Of a stretch of DNA of 64,000 bases, positions 45,983-53,701 are shown piece after piece. The notes beneath the pieces were generated by a model. That model was not told the origin of the DNA. It made no database searches and was given only the letters and a program-made list of their open reading frames with translations. A program made the position numbers and the translations under genes. Source of the DNA: Halosolutus amylolyticus (lineage in GTDB: Archaea > Halobacteriota > Halobacteria > Halobacteriales > Natrialbaceae); assembly GCF_023566055.1 (NCBI RefSeq), contig NZ_JALIQP010000002.1:496001-560000 (forward strand), in the 5' to 3' direction. Each line of letters starts with the position of its first letter. Position 1 is the first letter of the stretch.

Positions 45983-46528
45983 TCACGGCCCCTTTTCCAG
46001 CGGAGCCGGTACCTCGCTCGGCAGACAGACGATCTTCTCGCGACCGAGCTGGTACCGTTCGATCGCGCCGCGTGCTTCGAGGTCGGAGAGCAGTCGGCTC
46101 ACGGTCGAGGCCGACCAGCCGTACTCGTCGGCAAACCGGCGCTGTTTCAGCCGCCCGTCGTGTTTCTCCAGGACGGCCCGGACGTACGCCTCGGGCGAAA
46201 TCCCGTGGTCGAGGATCTCGCTCCGGCTGGTCGGCCCCCGCCCCGGGTCGAGGTACCGTCTGGACGGCTCCGACTCCGGTGCAGACTGCGCTACCGGTAG
46301 CGATCGATCCGTCGACTCGACCCGCGCCGCAGTGTCGACCGCCGTTCCACCGCGATCGGTCCCTGCCCGATCGGTGGAGACGTCCGCCTCCGATCCGGTG
46401 GCGGTTCGACAGCGCCGGACGGTTCGTCTGACGGCGCCGGAGAGCCGGGACACGAACGGTGCCTGTGGCCGCATCATACTCGGTGGTCGGATCCAGCCCG
46501 GGAAAGGGATATTCACAAACCCGTCCAA
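45983..46528 (-). CDS. Winged-helix transcriptional regulator with disordered N-terminus
   Basis: 181 residues. The first about 100 are Arg/Ser/Thr/Asp-rich with no obvious fold, possibly partly non-coding if translation starts later. The C-terminal 75 residues form a winged helix: SPEAYVRAVLEKHDGRLKQR, then RFADEYGWSASTVSRLLSDL and a wing in GAIERYQLGREKIVCLP. This resembles haloarchaeal DUF7343/MarR-like helix-turn-helix proteins, often membrane-anchored; no transmembrane helix is seen here. Convergent with aIF2-beta (16 bp between stops) and divergent from the cobamide operon, which it might regulate. Confidence 0.7.
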   Translation of the reverse strand: MDGFVNIPFPGWIRPPSMMRPQAPFVSRLSGAVRRTVRRCRTATGSEADVSTDRAGTDRGGTAVDTAARVESTDRSLPVAQSAPESEPSRRYLDPGRGPTSRSEILDHGISPEAYVRAVLEKHDGRLKQRRFADEYGWSASTVSRLLSDLEARGAIERYQLGREKIVCLPSEVPAPLEKGP

Positions 46529-46588
46529 ACGTTCGCGGGGCGCGATCGGACCGCGAAGCTAAAGTCAATTTGTGCTAGTCACACGAAC

Positions 46589-47221
46589 GTGGGCGTCTCG
46601 TTCGACCTCTTCGGAACCCTCGTGACCGTCGATCGGCCGGCCGATCCAGCCGCCGCGATCGCGACCGAACTCGCGAACCGGGACGTGACAGTCCCCGACG
46701 ACTGGGCCGACGCGTACGCCGAGCCACACGTCGACGCGCCCGAAGGAGCGGAGGTACCGCTTCCGGCGCACGTCTCGCGCGCGCTCGCGAGCCGCGACGT
46801 CGACTACGACCACAACGCGGCAAGGCGGGCCGTCGTCGCCGCGTTCGATCCCGCCGTCGAGACGAGATCGGGTGCGCGCGAGGCGATCGCGGCCGCGCGC
46901 GAACGGGGCCTGATCGCGCTCTGTTCGAACTGTAGCGTCCCGGAACTGGTCGGGCGGACGCTGGTCAGGTCGGACTTCGAACGCGACGACTTCGACGCCG
47001 TCGTGACGAGCGTCGGCTGCGGCTGGCGGAAACCCGCGCCCGAGATCTTCGAACTGACGGCGGCAAAACTCGACGTCGACCCCGCCGATCTCGTCCACGT
47101 CGGCGACGATCCGGCGACGGACGGCGGGATCGAGGCCGTCGGCGGGACGGCACTGTTGCTCGAGGACGCCTCGCTCGACGAGATTCCGGATCGCCTGGCA
47201 CGGCTGGAGGACGAACCATGA
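46589..47221 (+). CDS. HAD-superfamily hydrolase, first gene of cobamide operon
   Basis: 210 residues, GTG start. Motif I is VSFDLFGTLVTVD (nucleophile DLFGT type), motif II lies in ALCSNCSVPEL, motif III is the Lys in GWRKPAPEIFE, and motif IV is HVGDDPATDGG. Helical cap at about 20-85. A phosphatase activity is expected. In the operon it precedes cbiB-cobS-cobY-cobT-cobD-cbiZ, which lacks a recognised CobC/CobZ phosphatase. It is therefore a candidate for dephosphorylating adenosylcobalamin 5'-phosphate or alpha-ribazole phosphate (inference). Confidence 0.8.
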   Translation: MGVSFDLFGTLVTVDRPADPAAAIATELANRDVTVPDDWADAYAEPHVDAPEGAEVPLPAHVSRALASRDVDYDHNAARRAVVAAFDPAVETRSGAREAIAAARERGLIALCSNCSVPELVGRTLVRSDFERDDFDAVVTSVGCGWRKPAPEIFELTAAKLDVDPADLVHVGDDPATDGGIEAVGGTALLLEDASLDEIPDRLARLEDEP

Positions 47222-47286
47222 AGACCGGCGGCACGAGGGCCAGCGGCGGAACCGGACGGACCGATCGGAGGGGACCGCCCCCGTGA
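47218..47286 (+). CDS. Possible 22-aa bridging ORF between HAD and cbiB
   Basis: ATG at 47218 overlaps the HAD stop (ATGA). The 22-codon frame then ends in a TGA that overlaps the cbiB GTG start (GTGA). The peptide is Gly/Arg/Pro-rich and not protein-like. It may simply carry ribosomes across the 61-bp gap by termination-reinitiation. Low confidence that the peptide itself matters. Confidence 0.25.
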   Translation: MKTGGTRASGGTGRTDRRGPPP

Positions 47287-48266
47287 TCGTCGTAACGCTC
47301 GCCGTACTCGGCCTGGCGTTCAGCCTCGACCTGCTGATCGGCGAACCGCCGACCGCGGCCCACCCCGTGGCGTGGTTCGGCCGCCTCGTCGGCGCCCTCG
47401 ATCGGGACTGGCACGACGACGATCGCGGCCAGCGACTGGTCGGCGTCGGGATCGCGCTCGTCACGCCGCTCGTCCCCGCGGGTGCCGCGGCCGGAATCGT
47501 TCTCGTCGCGTCGGCCGGGCACGGGACTGCGGGCGCGATCGCCGCCGGGGTCGTCCTCTTCCTGACGATCAGCCTGCGATCGCTGCTCGACCTCACCGAG
47601 ACGGTCGTCGCGGCGACCGAGACGGACCTCGAGACGGCCCGTGAGGAGGTTCGCGGCCTCGTCGGCCGGGACGCGGCGTCGCTCTCGCCGGCCGAGATCC
47701 GGAGTGCGGCGATCGAGAGCGCCGGCGAGAACCTCGCCGACGGGCTGGTCGCGACGCTGCTACCGTTCACCGTTCTCGCCCCGCTCTCGCTCCCGGCCGC
47801 CGCGGCCGCGGCGGCGTGGGTGAAAGGCGTCAACACGCTGGACTCGATGCTCGGCTACCCCTCGAAGCCGATCGGGACGGCGAGCGCCCGCCTCGACGAC
47901 GTCGTAATGTGGCTCCCCGCCCGGCTCGCGGCGGTGGCGATCGCCGTCGCCGCGGCCGATCCGCTGGCGCTGGGTCGTGCCCGCGAGTGGGCCCGCGACC
48001 CACCGTCGCCGAACTCCGGGTGGCCGATGGCGACGCTCGCCTGCGCACTCGACGTCCGTCTCACGAAACCGGGCGTCTACGACCTCGCGCCCGATCGGGA
48101 CCTGCCGACGGTCGCCGACGGCGAGCGAGCAGTTCGTCTCGTCGGTCTGGCGGGGGTCGTCGCGATCGCCATCACCCTCCTGTTCGCGACCGCCGTCGCG
48201 ATCGGCCAGGAGAGATTCTCGCTGGTCCGATACGCCGTGATGACGGCGCTGGAGGTGACGCCGTGA
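47283..48266 (+). CDS. cbiB: Adenosylcobinamide-phosphate synthase CbiB
   Basis: 327-residue membrane enzyme that attaches aminopropanol phosphate (or ethanolamine phosphate) to adenosylcobyric acid. The N-terminal signature DLLIGEPPTAAHPVAWFGRL is typical. Next come AIESAGENLADGLVATLLPF, AAWVKGVNTLDSMLGYPSKP and a C-terminal PNSGWPMATLACALDVRLTK. Four to six membrane helices. GTG start; its stop overlaps the GTG of cobS (GTGA), so translation is coupled. Confidence 0.95.
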   Translation: MIVVTLAVLGLAFSLDLLIGEPPTAAHPVAWFGRLVGALDRDWHDDDRGQRLVGVGIALVTPLVPAGAAAGIVLVASAGHGTAGAIAAGVVLFLTISLRSLLDLTETVVAATETDLETAREEVRGLVGRDAASLSPAEIRSAAIESAGENLADGLVATLLPFTVLAPLSLPAAAAAAAWVKGVNTLDSMLGYPSKPIGTASARLDDVVMWLPARLAAVAIAVAAADPLALGRAREWARDPPSPNSGWPMATLACALDVRLTKPGVYDLAPDRDLPTVADGERAVRLVGLAGVVAIAITLLFATAVAIGQERFSLVRYAVMTALEVTP

Positions 48267-49024
48267 GCCGCCGCTGGCTCGGCGCCGTCCGCGGCGCGAT
48301 CGGCTTCCTGACCCGCCTCCCCGCGGCCCACCGCGAGGGCGACTGGGAGGCGTTCCGGACGACGCCGACGGCCTTCCCGATCGCCGGGTACGTGGCGGGC
48401 GCGATCGCCGCCCTGCCGCTTCTGGCCGCCGCGGCGCTTTCCGCGCCGACCGTCGCGCTCGGCTACCTGCTCGCGGTCTATACGGTGACGGGGATCCACC
48501 ACCTGGACGGCGTGGCGGACCTCGGCGACGCGCTCGTCGTCCACGGCGACGCGGCTCGTCGCCGCGAGGTGCTCAAGGACACGACGACCGGCGTCGGGGC
48601 GATTCTCGCGGTGTCGATCACCGTCGTCGGACTCGCGCTCGGAGGACTCGGCCTCGCCGGGCTTCCCGTCCTCGCGGCCGTCGCGATCGCGATCGCGGCC
48701 GAGGTCGGAACGAAACTCGGCATGGCGGCGATGGCCTGCTTCGGAGCGGCGAGCTACGAGGGGATGGGCCGACAGTTCACCTCGGGGGCCGCGCCGCGGT
48801 CGTTCGTCGCGCCCGCGATCGTCGCCCTGCCCGCCGTCGCGCTCACGTGGCCGCACGCGGCCGCCGCGGTCGCGCTCTGCGGTGCGATCGGGGGAATCGC
48901 CCTCCCCTGGTACTGGGCGACTCGCTACGTCGGGGGCATAAGCGGCGACATCTTCGGCGCGGCGAACGAAATCGGCCGCGTCGCCGGCGTGCACGCGGGG
49001 GTGATCGCGTGGACGCTGTCGTGA
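48263..49024 (+). CDS. cobS: Adenosylcobinamide-GDP ribazoletransferase CobS
   Basis: 253-residue integral membrane cobalamin synthase joining AdoCbi-GDP and alpha-ribazole (phosphate). N-terminal AIGFLTRLPAAHREGDWEAF, conserved GIHHLDGVADLGDAL (acidic metal-binding region), GVGAILAVSITVV, and C-terminal GGISGDIFGAANEIGRVA, all characteristic. GTG start overlaps the cbiB stop; cobY begins within its last codons. The open frame upstream of 48263 overlaps cbiB and is not coding. Confidence 0.94.
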   Translation: MSRRWLGAVRGAIGFLTRLPAAHREGDWEAFRTTPTAFPIAGYVAGAIAALPLLAAAALSAPTVALGYLLAVYTVTGIHHLDGVADLGDALVVHGDAARRREVLKDTTTGVGAILAVSITVVGLALGGLGLAGLPVLAAVAIAIAAEVGTKLGMAAMACFGAASYEGMGRQFTSGAAPRSFVAPAIVALPAVALTWPHAAAAVALCGAIGGIALPWYWATRYVGGISGDIFGAANEIGRVAGVHAGVIAWTLS

Positions 49025-49620
49025 TGTGTGGCGGGCGCGGAACCCGCCTCGAGAGCCCGCACGAGAAGCCGTTGCACCCGATCGCCGGCCGCCCGATGGT
49101 CGATCGCGTGCTGGCGGCGGTCGACGAAAGCGACGTCGAGACGGCGTACGCGGCCGTCTCGCCCAACGCGCCGGAGACGCGCGAACACCTCGCGGACCGC
49201 GACGGCGTGCGGACGATCGAGACGGCCGGGGACGGCTACGTCGCCGACCTGACGACCCTGCTCGACCGGCCCGCGGTCGAGCCGCCGATTCTCACGGTCG
49301 CGGCCGATCTGCCGCTGCTCTCCGGTCCGGCGATCGATCGCGTCCTCGATCGCTACGACGGGGCCGCGGCGGGGGCCGGCGCGCCGTCGCTGACTGTGGC
49401 CGTCCCCGTCGCCCTGAAGCGACGGCTCGGCGCGAGTATCGACTCGCGTCTCGAACCGAACCCACACCTCGCGCCGACGGGGGTCAACGTCGTCGGCACC
49501 ACCCACAGAACCATGACGGACGTCTCCTACGATCCACGACTCGCAGTGAACGTGAACCGCCGTGCAGACGCAGACGTCGCGGCCGATCGCCTGGCCGGGA
49601 GGGACGACCCGTGCGCGTGA
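49009..49620 (+). CDS. cobY: Adenosylcobinamide-phosphate guanylyltransferase CobY
   Basis: 203-residue archaeal nucleotidyltransferase, the non-orthologous replacement of bacterial CobU, making AdoCbi-GDP from AdoCbi-phosphate and GTP. It starts VDAVVMCGGRGTRL with the GGxGTR nucleotide loop, then PLHPIAGRPMVDRVL and LTVAADLPLLSGPAID. GTG 49009, overlapping cobS by 16 bases, is preferred since the family opens with x-DAxVMxGGRGTR; GTG 49021 and ATG 49024 are shorter options. Its end overlaps the cobT start. Confidence 0.93.
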   Translation: MDAVVMCGGRGTRLESPHEKPLHPIAGRPMVDRVLAAVDESDVETAYAAVSPNAPETREHLADRDGVRTIETAGDGYVADLTTLLDRPAVEPPILTVAADLPLLSGPAIDRVLDRYDGAAAGAGAPSLTVAVPVALKRRLGASIDSRLEPNPHLAPTGVNVVGTTHRTMTDVSYDPRLAVNVNRRADADVAADRLAGRDDPCA

Positions 49621-50672
49621 TCCTCCCCGCCGGAACGACCGAGACGGCGCTGATCGACGGGATCAGCGCGGCCGGGGCGGCCCCGGAGCTGATGGAACAC
49701 ACGCCCTCGGCCGACGTCGAGATCCTCGCGTACGGGAAGCCGACCGCCGCGCCCGTCACCCCGGTGAGTCCGAACGGGTGTCCGACGCCCGCCGCCGTGA
49801 CCCGGGCCGTCCGCGAGGAAGTCGGTTTCGACGTAACGGTCGTCGACGCGGGTCTCACCAGATCGACCGCCGCGCCGACGGTGGACCTCGACGTCAGCCC
49901 GGGAGCCGACGTTCGCGAGGAGACTGCCGTCCCCGACGCGGCCGCGATATTCGATCGTGCCCACGGCTACGGCTCGGAACTCCCGGACGAGGAACTCCTG
50001 ATCGGCGAGACCGTCCCCGGCGGGACGACGACCGCGCTCGGGGTGCTCACCGCCCTCGGCGAACCCGCCGGCGTCTCGTCGTCGCTCCCGGAGAACCCGA
50101 TCGAGCGCAAGCGTCGCGTCGTCGACGAGGGACTCGCGGCGAGCGGTCTCGATGCGGGCGCGTGCGACGGCGACCCGCTCGCCGCGATCGAGGCGGTCGG
50201 CGATCCCGTCCAGCCGACCGTGATGGGCATCGCGGCCGGCGCGCTGGAGTCGGGCACCGAGGTGACGCTGGCCGGCGGGACGCAGATGGTCGCCGTCGCC
50301 GCCCTGTTGCGCCACGGCGGGATCGACGCCCCGCTGTCGATCGCGACGACCTCGTTCGTCGCGGCCGAACAGGGCGATCGGCTCGAGGCGGCCTGCGATC
50401 GGCTCGACTGCGACCTCGTCGTGACCGATCCCGGCTTCGACGAGCGCGACCACGTCGCGATGGCCCGGTACTGCGCCGGCGAGGCCAAGGAGGGCGTCGC
50501 GATGGGCGGCGCGCTCTCGCTCGTCCCCGACGGACGGATGGCGGCCGTTCGAGATCGACTCGAGACCGTCTGTGCGCGACTCGGGATCGAGGCGGACGGG
50601 CCGGCAGAAGAGTCTGCGGCGACGACTGGCGACCCAGCTGAGGCTGCCGCGGAGGACGATCGTGGATCCTGA
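49611..50672 (+). CDS. cobT: Nicotinate-nucleotide-dependent phosphoribosyltransferase, archaeal CobT type
   Basis: 353 residues. Archaeal CobT-like protein that should activate the lower-ligand base to its alpha-riboside phosphate. Visible segments: VVDAGLTRSTAAPTVDLDV, HGYGSELPDEELLIGETVPG, GGTTTALGVLTALGEPAGVS, LAGGTQMVAVAALLRH and GEAKEGVAMGGALSLV. GTG start at 49611 overlaps the cobY stop. A disordered acidic tail (last 20 residues) ends the protein, and the cobD start overlaps it. Base specificity is unknown. Confidence 0.9.
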   Translation: MRVILPAGTTETALIDGISAAGAAPELMEHTPSADVEILAYGKPTAAPVTPVSPNGCPTPAAVTRAVREEVGFDVTVVDAGLTRSTAAPTVDLDVSPGADVREETAVPDAAAIFDRAHGYGSELPDEELLIGETVPGGTTTALGVLTALGEPAGVSSSLPENPIERKRRVVDEGLAASGLDAGACDGDPLAAIEAVGDPVQPTVMGIAAGALESGTEVTLAGGTQMVAVAALLRHGGIDAPLSIATTSFVAAEQGDRLEAACDRLDCDLVVTDPGFDERDHVAMARYCAGEAKEGVAMGGALSLVPDGRMAAVRDRLETVCARLGIEADGPAEESAATTGDPAEAAAEDDRGS

Positions 50673-51690
50673 CGCGATGCGCTCGGGAGAGCGGGTCCCC
50701 CACGGTGGGGAGTCCGATCGGGACCTGCTCGACTTCTCGGCCAACACGAACCCCGCGACGCCCGAGGGCGTGGAGAGCGTCTACGAGGCGGCACTCGAGG
50801 AGTCGCGCCGGTATCCCGACGACGACTACGTCGAGTTTCGGACCGCCGCGGGCGCGTTCGTCGGCTGTGAGTCCGATCGGGTGATCCCGACCCCCGGCGG
50901 ACTGGCCGCGATCAGGCTGGCCATGGAGAGCGCGCTCTCGCCCGGCGATCGGGCGCTGGTTCCCTATCCCAGCTTCGGCGAGTACGCCCGCGAAATCCGC
51001 CTGCAGGGCGCGACGCCGCAGTTCGTCCACCACGAGGACCTGCTCGCCATCGAGCGCGACGTCCTCGACGGCTGCGCGCTGGCGGTCGTCTGCACGCCGA
51101 ACAACCCGACCGGCGAAGCCGCCGATCCCGACGCGCTGGCGGCGTTCGCCGATCGCTGCGCGGCGGCGGGAACGACGCTGCTGGTCGACGAGGCGTTCCT
51201 CGGCTTCACCGACCTGCCGTCGGCGGCCCGACTCGACGCGGCGGGCGTCGTCGTCGCCCGATCGCTCACGAAACTGTTCGGCCTCCCCGGACTGCGGGCC
51301 GGGTTCGCCGTCGCGACGGACGATCGGCGGGACGCACTGGAGACCGCGCGGCGGGCGTGGTCGCTCGGAACGCCTGCGGCGCGGGTCGGCGCCCACTGTC
51401 TCCGGCAGGGCGCGTTCGTCAGGGAGACCCGCGATCGGGTCGCGAGCGAGCGCGAGCGAGTTCGAACCGCACTCGCGTCCAGGTTCGACGTCCGCCCGTC
51501 CGACGCGCCCTACCTCCTGTGTGACGTCGGCGATCGGGACGTCGACGGCGTGATCGAATCGGCCCGGTCGAACGGGGTCGCGATCCGCGACGCGCGGACG
51601 TTCCGGACGCTCGACTCGCACGTGCGCGTCGCGATCAAGGATCGGCGCTCGAACGATCGACTGCTCGCCGCACTCGATTGCGATGGCTGA
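50662..51690 (+). CDS. cobD: L-threonine-phosphate decarboxylase-like aminotransferase CobD
   Basis: 342-residue fold-type I PLP enzyme in the histidinol-phosphate aminotransferase/CobD group. It opens with HGGESDRDLLDFSANTNPAT, has CTPNNPTGEA near the cofactor, VDEAFLGF for the ring-stacking Asp, and Lys K204 in SLTKLFGLPGLRAGF. In a cobamide operon the expected product is (R)-1-amino-2-propanol phosphate for CbiB. GTG 50662 overlaps the cobT stop; ATG 50677 is an alternative. The cbiZ start overlaps the end by eight bases. Confidence 0.9.
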   Translation: MDPDAMRSGERVPHGGESDRDLLDFSANTNPATPEGVESVYEAALEESRRYPDDDYVEFRTAAGAFVGCESDRVIPTPGGLAAIRLAMESALSPGDRALVPYPSFGEYAREIRLQGATPQFVHHEDLLAIERDVLDGCALAVVCTPNNPTGEAADPDALAAFADRCAAAGTTLLVDEAFLGFTDLPSAARLDAAGVVVARSLTKLFGLPGLRAGFAVATDDRRDALETARRAWSLGTPAARVGAHCLRQGAFVRETRDRVASERERVRTALASRFDVRPSDAPYLLCDVGDRDVDGVIESARSNGVAIRDARTFRTLDSHVRVAIKDRRSNDRLLAALDCDG

Positions 51691-52444
51691 CCCGGTCGAT
51701 CCCGCCTACGAGGCGTGCCGCTCCGACGGCGTGCTCCGCGTTCACCGGCCCAGCACCGAGTGGCTCTCGACCGGCCCGAACGGCGGTCGCGTCACGGCCG
51801 ACGCCGCGTACAACGTCTCGGTCCCCGCCGAGTGGGCGGAGACGCCGCTCGACGCCTACGCGACCGATCGGGTCGATCGGGCGGGGTTCGACGGGGCGAC
51901 CGACGGCCCGGTGCTGTTCACCGGCGTCGCGATCGAGGACGCCCGCGGCGCCCGCTGCGGGCCGGTCACCGCCTACGCGACCGCTGGCATCTCGAATCCG
52001 GCGGCCCTGCCGATGGAGCCGACGGGAACCGCCGGGTTCGAGGACGGCGACGAATCGGCCGGCGATCGGGCCCGGGGGACGGTCAATCTCGTCGTCGGCA
52101 CGACCCGGGCGCTGGCCGACGGCGCGCTCGCCAACCTGGTCGCGGTCGCCGCGGAGGCGAAGGCCGCGACGCTGCTCGCCGAGACCGGCTTTCCCGGGAC
52201 GACGACGGACGCGATCGTCGTCGGCCACGATCCGTCGGGCCCCGGCGCGTCGTTCTCGGGGAGCGCTACCGAGGTCGGCGCGGCAACGCGGGCCTGCGTC
52301 CGCGAGGCCGTCCGGGCGTCGCTGGAGGGGCACTACGACGGCGCCGACCCGATCCTCCCCGCATCGGTCGACGACGCGACCTACGGCGTCTCGACGGACG
52401 TCCGGGCCGACGTGTTTCGGCCGCCGATCGCGGAGCGCGACTGA
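51683..52444 (+). CDS. cbiZ: Adenosylcobinamide amidohydrolase CbiZ
   Basis: 253-residue archaeal salvage enzyme that cleaves the aminopropanol side arm from scavenged adenosylcobinamide, returning adenosylcobyric acid to CbiB. Recognisable: STGPNGGRVTADAAYNVSVP, VTAYATAGISNPAALPME, GTVNLVVGTTRALADGALAN, TATD-like GTTTDAIVVGHDPSG and YGVSTDVRADVF. Last gene of the operon, ATG eight bases inside cobD. Its presence shows the operon serves salvage of corrinoids as well as late synthesis. Confidence 0.93.
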   Translation: MADPVDPAYEACRSDGVLRVHRPSTEWLSTGPNGGRVTADAAYNVSVPAEWAETPLDAYATDRVDRAGFDGATDGPVLFTGVAIEDARGARCGPVTAYATAGISNPAALPMEPTGTAGFEDGDESAGDRARGTVNLVVGTTRALADGALANLVAVAAEAKAATLLAETGFPGTTTDAIVVGHDPSGPGASFSGSATEVGAATRACVREAVRASLEGHYDGADPILPASVDDATYGVSTDVRADVFRPPIAERD

Positions 52445-52557
52445 GGATCTCGATTCGATCGGGATCGAACCCGAAATCGAGTGCTCCCAATCGGCCTCCG
52501 TGACGCGGCCCGGCGCCAACCCGGACGCTAAACCGTCGCGAACCGTACGATCGATAC

Positions 52558-52965
52558 ATGCCCGAGGACGATCCATCGGCGATCCGGTCGCTCGCCGTGT
52601 CGCCGGACGACGCCGTCGACGCCTACGCCTACCGCCAGGAGAACCCCGGCGAGGCCGTGCTCCGGGTGACGCCGCCGTTTCACGGCCGAATGCGGGCACG
52701 GATCCACGTCTACCACGTCGACGACACCGAACTGACCGGCGCGGTTCACCTCTCCCCCGCGGATCTCATCGCGGACGACGTCGTCGCGGCGTATCCCCGA
52801 CTCGAGGAGACGCTCGAGGACGCGGACGACGCGGACCGGATCCGCGAACGGCACGCCGAGGCGGTCGCGGCGTGGCAAGAGCGCGCTCGCGAGGCGATCG
52901 TCGAATCGGTCGCGCTCGAAACGGACGACGGCCCGCACCGTGTCGACGTGAAGCGTCTCGGCTAG
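52558..52965 (+). CDS. Conserved hypothetical acidic protein (135 aa)
   Basis: 135 residues, alpha/beta: a short N-terminal helix (SPDDAVDAYAYRQENPGEAV), strands around LRVTPPFHGRMRARIHVYHV, then a helical, acidic C-terminal half with a coiled-coil-like run (EETLEDADDADRIRERHAEA). No family is recognised with certainty. It follows cbiZ by 113 bp and probably has its own promoter. Confidence 0.7.
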   Translation: MPEDDPSAIRSLAVSPDDAVDAYAYRQENPGEAVLRVTPPFHGRMRARIHVYHVDDTELTGAVHLSPADLIADDVVAAYPRLEETLEDADDADRIRERHAEAVAAWQERAREAIVESVALETDDGPHRVDVKRLG

Positions 52966-53079
52966 CTCCGGTCGCGATCGGCGACGGCGCGAGACGCGAA
53001 CTCGCCGCGAGCGCCGCTCCGTCCCGCACTTTCACTTTCACCGCGGACGGATCGGTTTGACGTACTGTCCGTCCAACTG

Positions 53080-53301
53080 ATGGGTATGGCACTGATAACG
53101 GACGGGACCGACGACCGGGGAACGTACGAGGAACTGGTGACGCACGACCGCGACCGCCACGAACCCGATCGACGGCGACGGATCGACGTCACCGACCTGC
53201 ACGCGGCCGGAATCGACTCCTTCGTCCGATCGAACGTCGAGACCGATCGGGTCTCGCTCGAACACCGCGGCGCGCGGACCTACCTCGTCATCGAGGAGTG
53301 A
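53080..53301 (+). CDS. Small conserved hypothetical protein (73 aa)
   Basis: 73 residues (71 if the ATG at 53086 is used). Charged middle (THDRDRHEPDRRRR) then IDVTDLHAAGIDSFVRSNVE and a beta C-terminus SLEHRGARTYLVIEE. Composition and acidic ending are protein-like, so probably real; function unknown. Independent of the ptsHI pair that follows. Confidence 0.55.
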   Translation: MGMALITDGTDDRGTYEELVTHDRDRHEPDRRRRIDVTDLHAAGIDSFVRSNVETDRVSLEHRGARTYLVIEE

Positions 53302-53395
53302 CCGCCGCGATCGATTCGGGCAACTGTTTTGATCGTGCCCGCGACTAGTCCTGCATGGGAGTCACACGCACCCTCTTCCGGGGAGGAGGACCCGT

Positions 53396-53701
53396 ATGAT
53401 CGAACGGACGGTCACCGTGGTGCCGTCGGACGGATTACACGCCCGACCGGCCGCAACGCTCACCTCGACGGCGAGCGGGTACGAGGCCGACGTGACGATT
53501 GCACGCGCCGAGGATGGGGAGTTCGTGCCGGCGAATAGTATGCTCGCAGTCACCGGGCTGAACATCCGACACGGCGAGGACGTAACGCTACGGGTCGAGG
53601 GCCCGGACGAGGCGACGGCGGTCGATACCCTCGAAGAAATCCTCACGACCCCCGTCGACGACGCCGACGAAACGAACGCCGACCCGAACGACGATGACTG
53701 A
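53396..53701 (+). CDS. ptsH: Phosphocarrier protein HPr
   Basis: 101-residue HPr of the phosphoenolpyruvate phosphotransferase system. The phospho-acceptor is H15 in SDGLHARPAATL, at the canonical position. The segment PANSMLAVTGLNIRHGEDV covers the usual Ser46 helix region. It has a 15-residue acidic tail, a halophilic addition. Overlaps ptsI by eight bases. Receives phosphate from EI and should pass it to DhaM, encoded convergently. Confidence 0.95.
   Translation: MIERTVTVVPSDGLHARPAATLTSTASGYEADVTIARAEDGEFVPANSMLAVTGLNIRHGEDVTLRVEGPDEATAVDTLEEILTTPVDDADETNADPNDDD

Noticed and set aside
46589-47221. Cobalamin riboswitch ahead of the cobamide operon
   Set aside because: The spacer upstream of 46589 is only about 60 bp and shows no B12-box-like sequence.
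47816-48262. N-terminal extension of CobS
   Set aside because: The extension is Arg/Gly-rich and overlaps cbiB in another frame; the GTG at 48263 gives the normal CobS N-terminus and a GTGA overlap.
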